A program made the translations under genes and the position numbers. Below, one piece after another: positions 38,638 through 43,975 of a DNA stretch of 43,975 bases. The stretch comes from Candidatus Giovannonibacteria bacterium (lineage in GTDB: Bacteria; Patescibacteriota; Minisyncoccia; JACPKW01; UBA11713). The stretch lies in contig JAHFOJ010000005.1 of the NCBI GenBank assembly GCA_023266875.1, positions 1 to 43,975 on the forward strand, written 5' to 3'. The notes under the pieces are model-generated. The model worked only from the letters and a program-made list of their open reading frames with translations, did no database searches and was not told the DNA's origin. The first letter of the stretch is position 1. Every line of letters starts with the position of its first letter.

Positions 38638-39738
38638 TTAAAACGGTACGCCGAATGTTTCATTTGGTATCTGCAGTAAAATGTGGTTAAACCACAGAGT
38701 ATCAATTGATTGTTTATCAACTTTTCCGTTCGCGATCTTCCTAGAGAAGGCCCCATCGCCGTTCGCAAGCGGGCTTTTTTGAAAATCAACGTTCTCTAAA
38801 ATCAGATATTGCATCAGTCCCTTCAATTCATTTATATATCTATCCTCTTTCGTGAAGTTATAAAGCGAAGCTAACAATTCGCCGCAGACAAGCCCCGGGT
38901 GTATTATCACTCCGTTTAACACATCCGATTTATTGAAATCTTTCGCATGCGCCGCGAGAGCCGCGCTTTCCGCAAAATCGCGCGCCGAATTCAAGTCATC
39001 TTTATTGCCAGTAAGGCTATAGACATACATCCCCCCCAAAGGTTCGAAACAGCTCGCCCTTGTTATAGATAGCGTATTTTCTTTATAAACCAGCTTGCTT
39101 TCTCGACTAAATAACGCGCCTCCATCATCAAAAACTTGCCTTGCGCGGGTGATATCGGCATCTTTCCCAGTTACTTTAGCCAACAACACAAATCTTTCCA
39201 GTTTTTGAATCCAAGTAACAAGATTCTGCGGCTTTATCCCAAAATCGTTTATTAAAAAAGCTCCTAATAGACTGACGTTAAATTTATAATCCGCATCGGC
39301 ATTCACGATCGCCGAAAAATTTCTCCTGCAAAGATCAGGTTTAATCTTGCATATCTGCACTTGATACAGCGTTTCGGCTATTTCCCTCTTTTTTATCTCA
39401 CGGTCATCGGCAGCCGCCGCCAGCAATCTTAAGTTTTGAATGTGCAAAGTCGGCAGGTAATAGGTCGAAAAAAGCTCCCCATCCCTGATTAGAATTTCCG
39501 GATTACATTTTGCTTGGCTACATAAAAAGTGCGGGCGCCAAAAATCGCCGTATCCCCTTCGATCCTTTTTTATAGCCACATTCTCTATAAAATTGTTACT
39601 AATTCGGGCTATTTCAAGCGCCGAAAGTGTGCTTTTAGTGCTTCGCCGGTCCCCAAAAAGCCCCCCTTGGTAAGCGAAATAAGCCGCCCCCGCAATAATA
39701 ACGACGAGTATTAGTATGAAAAGATTTTTATTAGTCAT
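38638..39738 (-). CDS. Hypothetical membrane-anchored protein, possible alpha/alpha-toroid
   Basis: 366 aa, N-terminal TM, predominantly helical. Confidence 0.6.
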   Translation of the reverse strand: MTNKNLFILILVVIIAGAAYFAYQGGLFGDRRSTKSTLSALEIARISNNFIENVAIKKDRRGYGDFWRPHFLCSQAKCNPEILIRDGELFSTYYLPTLHIQNLRLLAAAADDREIKKREIAETLYQVQICKIKPDLCRRNFSAIVNADADYKFNVSLLGAFLINDFGIKPQNLVTWIQKLERFVLLAKVTGKDADITRARQVFDDGGALFSRESKLVYKENTLSITRASCFEPLGGMYVYSLTGNKDDLNSARDFAESAALAAHAKDFNKSDVLNGVIIHPGLVCGELLASLYNFTKEDRYINELKGLMQYLILENVDFQKSPLANGDGAFSRKIANGKVDKQSIDTLWFNHILLQIPNETFGVPF

Positions 39739-39869
39739 AAGTTTATTTTATATGTTTTGCCGTACAAACAAAAGTTGATAAGAAAAAGTAATAATAATCA
39801 TTGCGACTCTCATTATAATAACACTTACTGGTTTTGTATCGCAATTTTCCCAATTTGTTCGACATTTAA

Positions 39870-40070
39870 TCCAAACTATCTATCAAACCAAGAAGCGCTC
39901 TTGAAGTTAAGAAACAAGATCCAGGAATAATAATTCATGATGCGACAGCTTGGAATAGAGGCCTCCCAGAGGCCATCGAAATTATCGAAGAAGTGATAAA
40001 AAAGGTGCAGAGCGCTAATATTGTGAAAAGTGTACCGAATCACAAAAAATATACTTTCTCATATGCATTA
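39870..40070 (+). pseudogene. Possible gene remnant resembling the C-terminus of a polysaccharide deacetylase
   Basis: Open frame without start: SALEVKKQDPGIIIHDATAWNRGLPEAIEIIEEVIKKVQSANIV. Confidence 0.35.
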
Positions 40071-40086
40071 TCCTTAATTCTAGCCC

Positions 40087-40127
40087 TGTGGATAAGAAAT
40101 ATCAAAATATGTTACAATTTAAGCATT
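40087..40127. repeat. Direct repeat D1
   Basis: tgtggataagaaatatcaaaatatgttacaatttaagcatt; 38/41 match to 41918..41958. Confidence 0.88.
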
Positions 40128-40224
40128 AAATTGTATCTCTCAAATAAAAATGCGCATAAAATGTTATGCACAGAGCTATATGAACACCGTGACAAGCAAT
40201 TAAAGGCTTTTCTGCGCTAGCAGC

Positions 40225-40275
40225 TTGACTATCAGCTATAAACAGCTATAATCAGACATATAGGTTATAGCCTAT
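40225..40275 (+). promoter_or_regulatory. Promoter and operator-like palindrome upstream of fic
   Basis: TTGACT-16 nt-TATAAT at 40225..40252; ATAGG-TTATAG-CCTAT at 40260..40275. Confidence 0.65.
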
Positions 40276-40280
40276 TATTT

Positions 40281-41345
40281 GTGACTGAAATTACACAAAA
40301 ATTTGACCACAGAATCAAGTCGCCCGAACCGCACATCGTGGCCCTTTTGGCCGCCATCGATGAGGCGAAAGGTCAATTCAAAGCCGGCCTCCGGATGATG
40401 CCGCAAGCGAATACGAACCTGAAAAAATCAGTGCTGATCACCTCGGCCGGCGCCTCGACTCGTATCGAAGGCGCAAAGCTCAATGACGAGGATGTTGCGA
40501 AAGTTATGCGGGGGCTCGCGATCTCAAAATTCGCCGATCGAGATTCGCAGGAAGTGCAAGGCTATCTTGAAACGCTGCAAAATGTGTTTGACAATTTTGA
40601 GACGCTGCCTATTCGAGAGGGCGTCATCACTTCGCTTCACAAAGAGCTGCTCAAGTATTCAACCAAAGACGAACTCCAGCGCGGCCGATACAAGAAAAAA
40701 GAAAATACAGTCGGCATGCTAGGTCCCGACCGCAAGGTCGCGCGCATAATGTTCGAAACAACCAAAGCATATCTGACACCGAAAGAAATGCAGGAACTCG
40801 TAGATTGGACTGCTGAAGCCCTGCAAGAAAATCGATTTCATCCACTGCTCATCATCGCCAACTTTATTGTTGAGTTATTGAAGATCCATCCGTTCGAAGA
40901 TGGCAACGGGCGTCTTTCGCGCGTCCTGACCAACCTTCTTTTGCTCCGCGCCGGCTATTCATTTGTGCAATATGTCTCGCATGAGCAGCTTGTCGAGAAA
41001 AGAAAAGATGAATATTACATCGCGCTGCGGAAATCGCAGGAGACATTCAAAACCGATCACGACACAATCGCACCATGGCTGAATTTCTTCCTTGCGGTGA
41101 TAAAAGAACAGGCGACCAATGCGCTTACTTATCTTGAAGAAGAAAAAGTTGAGGATACGCTCTCGCCAAAACAATACGAGGTTTGGAAGTATGTCGCAAG
41201 CGTTGGCGAGGCAAGCCCGGGCGATATCGTGAAAGCGACCAGCGTAGGTATGCCAACTGTCAAACAAGCGCTCGACAGGCTTCTTGAGCTTGGAAAAATA
41301 AAGCGGATTGGCCGGGGACCGGGGACGCGGTACGTTAAAATATAA
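40281..41345 (+). CDS. Fic-family protein with N-terminal inhibitory-helix motif and C-terminal winged HTH
   Basis: HPFEDGNGRLSR Fic core; STRIEG fits (S/T)xxxE(G/N); C-terminal SPGDIVKATSVGMPTVKQALDRLLELGKIKRIG. Confidence 0.92.
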   Translation: MTEITQKFDHRIKSPEPHIVALLAAIDEAKGQFKAGLRMMPQANTNLKKSVLITSAGASTRIEGAKLNDEDVAKVMRGLAISKFADRDSQEVQGYLETLQNVFDNFETLPIREGVITSLHKELLKYSTKDELQRGRYKKKENTVGMLGPDRKVARIMFETTKAYLTPKEMQELVDWTAEALQENRFHPLLIIANFIVELLKIHPFEDGNGRLSRVLTNLLLLRAGYSFVQYVSHEQLVEKRKDEYYIALRKSQETFKTDHDTIAPWLNFFLAVIKEQATNALTYLEEEKVEDTLSPKQYEVWKYVASVGEASPGDIVKATSVGMPTVKQALDRLLELGKIKRIGRGPGTRYVKI

Positions 41346-41348
41346 GAC

Positions 41349-41426
41349 ATGGAAAACTATTTACCAAACAAGAAAATTCTTTTGATTATCATATTGGCAA
41401 TTGGCGCTCTATTTTTTTATTTTTGA
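41349..41426 (+). pseudogene. Short ORF, possible truncated membrane-protein N-terminus
   Basis: MENYLPNKKILLIIILAIGALFFYF-stop. Confidence 0.35.
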
Positions 41427-41498
41427 TTTTTCTGATGCTGAAGCTGATTTAAACCCCTTGATTGCCCTTGGCCTAAAAAATATTCCAGCCATAGAGTT

Positions 41499-41708
41499 TT
41501 ATTTCACTCCAGAAAATTTAATTCTCTTTTGATTTTTTGGGTCAGCTAAAGCATCTTTTAATCTTATAGTATCTTCTATATCTTCTCGTGCATCTTCCCA
41601 CTTTTTATAAGTGTCCCAATCCAAAACAACATAGCGCGGGGAGCCGTGCTCATTTATTATAGCTGGTTTTTTTGTTTTTATCGCCAGTGAAATTGCTTGT
41701 GTAGTCAT
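41499..41708 (-). CDS. Phd/YefM-family antitoxin
   Basis: MTTQAISLAIKTKKPAIINEHGSPRYVVLDWDTYKKWEDAREDIEDTIRLKDAL. Confidence 0.8.
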   Translation of the reverse strand: MTTQAISLAIKTKKPAIINEHGSPRYVVLDWDTYKKWEDAREDIEDTIRLKDALADPKNQKRIKFSGVK

Positions 41709-41917
41709 GTATTTATTTTATTATGTCTATAGAATAAATCAATCTTCCGAAAACTTTATTTTTCTTGCCCACTTAAATGCTCCGGCTTTTGGCGGGTTAT
41801 CGTGTAAGTGGATTAAATATTTATATTTATTCTTCATTCCACATAACTCTCAATTATGGCCAAATATATTGAAATGGGACTTCAATAATAGGCACCAAAA
41901 TCTTTGGTGTGGGGGCT

Positions 41918-41958
41918 TGTGGATAAGAAATATCCAAGTGTGTTACAATTTAAGCATT
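41918..41958. repeat. Direct repeat D2 (promoter-like region of the pilin operon)
   Basis: Partner of 40087..40127; contains TACAAT -10-like sequence. Confidence 0.88.
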
Positions 41959-42024
41959 GATTATAAGCCGCTTCCAGGTCGAAAAGGAGGCGTAATATTA
42001 TAAGAATTAATTAATAACTTATTA

Positions 42025-42378
42025 ATGAAAACATTTAAAAAAGCCCTCCCTTACATAATCGCTGTATCGCTCCCGATCTTGGCATTTGCCCAAAACGCTG
42101 GGCAAATTACGACCTCGCTTACGAACATACAGAACATATTGAACAGTATAATTCCGATTCTGCTCATTATCGCGACTATAGTTTTCTTGTGGGGAGTCAT
42201 CCAGTTCATCACAGCAGGCGCGGATGAAGAAAAGCGCGGAAACGCGAGATCGCTCATGATCTACGGGCTAATCGCGCTATTCGTCATGGTTGCAGTTTGG
42301 GGAATCGTTCGCGTGCTTGTCCAGTTCTTCGGAGTTGGTGGGGTAGTCCAGCCGCTTCGCCCGGGCGACATTCAATAA
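42025..42378 (+). CDS. VirB2/TrbC-like pilin protein 1
   Basis: Signal sequence, two TMs, FLWGVIQFITAGADEEKRGNARSLMIYGLIALFVMVAVWGIVRVLVQFFG. Confidence 0.8.
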   Translation: MKTFKKALPYIIAVSLPILAFAQNAGQITTSLTNIQNILNSIIPILLIIATIVFLWGVIQFITAGADEEKRGNARSLMIYGLIALFVMVAVWGIVRVLVQFFGVGGVVQPLRPGDIQ

Positions 42379-42383
42379 TTTTT

Positions 42384-42650
42384 GTGAACGTTGCATACGC
42401 CAAAACAGCGGAACAGGTCATTGGCGTTATAAGTTCAGGCATTCTCCAGCCGATAATTTATGTGCTCTTTGCGCTCGCCTTTGTAATATTCCTTTATGGA
42501 GTTGTGGAGTTTATCGCAAACGCGTCCAATGAAGAAAGGCGGACTGAAGGCAAACGGCATATGATTTGGGGAGCGCTCGGACTTTTTCTAATGTTTGCCG
42601 TAGGCGGAATCTTGAGGATATTAATAAATTTTGTGTCATCAATTCGCTAA
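42384..42650 (+). CDS. VirB2/TrbC-like pilin protein 2 (GTG start)
   Basis: MNVAYAKTAEQVIGVISSGILQPIIYVLFALAFVIFLYGVVEFIANASNEERRTEGKRHMIWGALGLFLMF; paralogous to neighbours. Confidence 0.78.
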   Translation: MNVAYAKTAEQVIGVISSGILQPIIYVLFALAFVIFLYGVVEFIANASNEERRTEGKRHMIWGALGLFLMFAVGGILRILINFVSSIR

Positions 42651-42651
42651 T

Positions 42652-43227
42652 ATGCCTAAGAAAAGCAAAAAAACAAAAATTAAATTCACTGTCATTGAGA
42701 AAATCGGGATGACTTTTGTATTCGCCATGCTAATCGTTTCTATAGCATCCGCCCAGACATTCCAAGGCATTGCTACAAACATTGGCAATCTTCTTAACTT
42801 GGTTGTTCCAATATTGTTTATGGCGGCAACAGTTGTGTTTCTCGCCGGAGTAGTCAAATACATAGCGGCCGCGGGAAACGAAGAGAAACGCGAGGAAGGA
42901 AAGCAATTTATTTTCTGGGGTTTGATCGGCCTTTTTGTGATGGTCGCGATCTGGGGAATCATCAATCTTTTCGTAATGTTCTTCTTTAGTGGACGCCTGC
43001 CAAGCGCGCCAGACGTGCCTCAACTTCCGGGATATACTGGGGGAACAAGCGGAGGAGGTACTGGGAGTGGAGGTGGTGGTACCGGAGGAGGCGGAACTGG
43101 TGGCGGGGCAACTGGAGCCGACATTTGGGACCAAGGCGGTTTTGGAGGCTCCACTGCAAATAATAACCAACAAGCATGCGAGCAATCAGGTGGTATATGG
43201 ACAGGAACAGCTTGTAACGTTTATTGA
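42652..43227 (+). CDS. VirB2/TrbC-like pilin protein 3 with Gly-rich C-terminal extension
   Basis: FLAGVVKYIAAAGNEEKREEGKQFIFWGLIGLFVMVAIWGIINLFV followed by GGTSGGGTGSGGGGTGGGGTGGG. Confidence 0.8.
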   Translation: MPKKSKKTKIKFTVIEKIGMTFVFAMLIVSIASAQTFQGIATNIGNLLNLVVPILFMAATVVFLAGVVKYIAAAGNEEKREEGKQFIFWGLIGLFVMVAIWGIINLFVMFFFSGRLPSAPDVPQLPGYTGGTSGGGTGSGGGGTGGGGTGGGATGADIWDQGGFGGSTANNNQQACEQSGGIWTGTACNVY

Positions 43228-43264
43228 TTCCTTATATTGAATAATAAATAAGTCGAAGTTTCAA

Positions 43265-43290
43265 AATCCCCGCGCTCGCGGGGATTTTGA
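43265..43290. terminator. Bidirectional terminator between pilin operon and tRNA-Gly
   Basis: AAAATCCCCGCG/CGCGGGGATTTT perfect stem. Confidence 0.8.
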
Positions 43291-43296
43291 ATTGTG

Positions 43297-43367
43297 TGCG
43301 GCCAGCGGTAATCGAAACCGCGTCTGTTCCTTGGCAAGGAACCGTTCTGCCACTAAACCATGGCCGC
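43297..43367 (-). tRNA. tRNA-Gly(GCC)
   Basis: Reverse strand GCGGCCATGGTTTAGTGGCAGAACGGTTCCTTGCCAAGGAACAGACGCGGTTTCGATTACCGCTGGCCGC; anticodon loop TTGCCAA. Confidence 0.93.
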
Positions 43368-43610
43368 ATTATTTACTAATTTCTCTATTGCGCTACGCTT
43401 TTTCCAAGATTTTATTTGCGTCTCTTTTTCTCTGGCATCACTCAAACTCGGATATTCCATATTATAAACTAACCGCCACGGCATATAACGTTTAGTAGAA
43501 GTGACCATGCCCGAGTTATGTAATTTTAACCTTTTATAAATATCTTTAGTACTTCCGATATAATATGATTCGTTTGCGTCTGACTTTAATATATAAACAT
43601 AAAATTTCAT
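43353..43610 (-). CDS. GIY-YIG nuclease superfamily protein; stop codon lies inside tRNA-Gly
   Basis: MKFYVYILKSDANESYYIGSTKDIYKRLKLHNSG...; 3' end overlaps the first ~15 nt of the tRNA. Confidence 0.88.
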   Translation of the reverse strand: MKFYVYILKSDANESYYIGSTKDIYKRLKLHNSGMVTSTKRYMPWRLVYNMEYPSLSDAREKETQIKSWKKRSAIEKLVNNAAMV

Positions 43611-43625
43611 GAAATTGATACGCTG

Positions 43626-43719
43626 CTGCCACTAAATCCCGATCCCCGACTTTAGTCGGGGATCATGGATCCTCGACTTCGCTATTATATTTTTAATTGA
43701 AAGTCGGGACCATGGCCGC
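43626..43719. repeat. Split second copy of the tRNA-Gly 5' segment
   Basis: ctgccactaaa (43626..43636) and accatggccgc (43709..43719) are contiguous in tRNA-Gly (43347..43367) but separated here by a ~72-nt hairpin-rich insert. Confidence 0.65.
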
Positions 43720-43975
43720 TCTTATTTTTTTAAAATTTATCACAGTATTGCAATTTCCTTTCTGGTGCAGTAATTATACACTTTGCGCGAACCTTTTTTG
43801 AACGGAACTGACCGCCTCCGCTTCGCTCCGGCGGAACGCTCGGGCGCGGCGGAATTCCCCCCACCCCCCTCTTCCGCCGCGCCCTCGCGGGAGACCAAAA
43901 CTTTTTCGCCGTCAATTCCATTCCATATATGGAATTATACCTCCATATTGAGATGAAGCGCAATAGTTGATAATA

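Noticed and set aside
40087-40095. TGTGGATAA (DnaA-box consensus TTATCCACA) at 40087 and 41918 as a replication origin
   Set aside because: Only two isolated copies, both inside the D direct repeat upstream of a gene; no cluster, no dnaA/dnaN nearby. Promoter element is more likely.
43730-43963. 77-aa ORF MRFISIWRYNSIYGMELTAKKFWSPARARRKRG...
   Set aside because: Arg/Pro/Gly-rich translation of a GC-rich inverted repeat; no SD or domain.
1-43975. CRISPR array, prophage, integron attC array or retron
   Set aside because: No regularly spaced repeats, cas, integrase, phage structural or reverse transcriptase genes were seen in the window.

Overview
The window reads as a chromosomal segment from a streamlined bacterium, most likely Patescibacteria/CPR (Parcubacteria-like); this lineage call is inference from gene content. 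Core genes: a partial ECF sigma factor, ftsX/ftsE, prfB (with an intact RF2 frameshift site), three tRNAs, ftsB-like, lepA, murJ, an O-antigen-ligase/TPR protein, rnpB (RNase P RNA), cobA-like ATP:corrinoid adenosyltransferase, class II nrdJ, ftsZ, ftsA, ybeY, yqeY-like, rpsU, HIT protein, hisS, lepB, pth, a minimal Mfd-like helicase, rpsA, gyrA, and four VirB2/TrbC-like pilin proteins. Main observation: at five separate places an accessory gene or gene pair is bracketed by imperfect direct repeats, each copied from the end, promoter or tRNA of the adjacent resident gene. The modules are an unknown ORF at cobA, a RelE/HTH toxin-antitoxin pair at pth, an unknown ORF plus a RelE/AbrB toxin-antitoxin pair at the mfd-like gene, a Fic protein plus Phd-type antitoxin at the pilin promoter, and a GIY-YIG nuclease at tRNA-Gly. 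The copies differ by several percent, are 23-140 bp long and share no obvious common sequence, and no recombinase is visible. This suggests a recurrent gene-addition mechanism that duplicates gene ends. The second highlight is a ~420-nt GC-rich non-coding locus between lepA and murJ with a perfect 13-bp long-range helix, internal hairpins, a promoter-like sequence and a terminator, which I could not assign to a known RNA family. All comparisons were made by eye; no searches were run.
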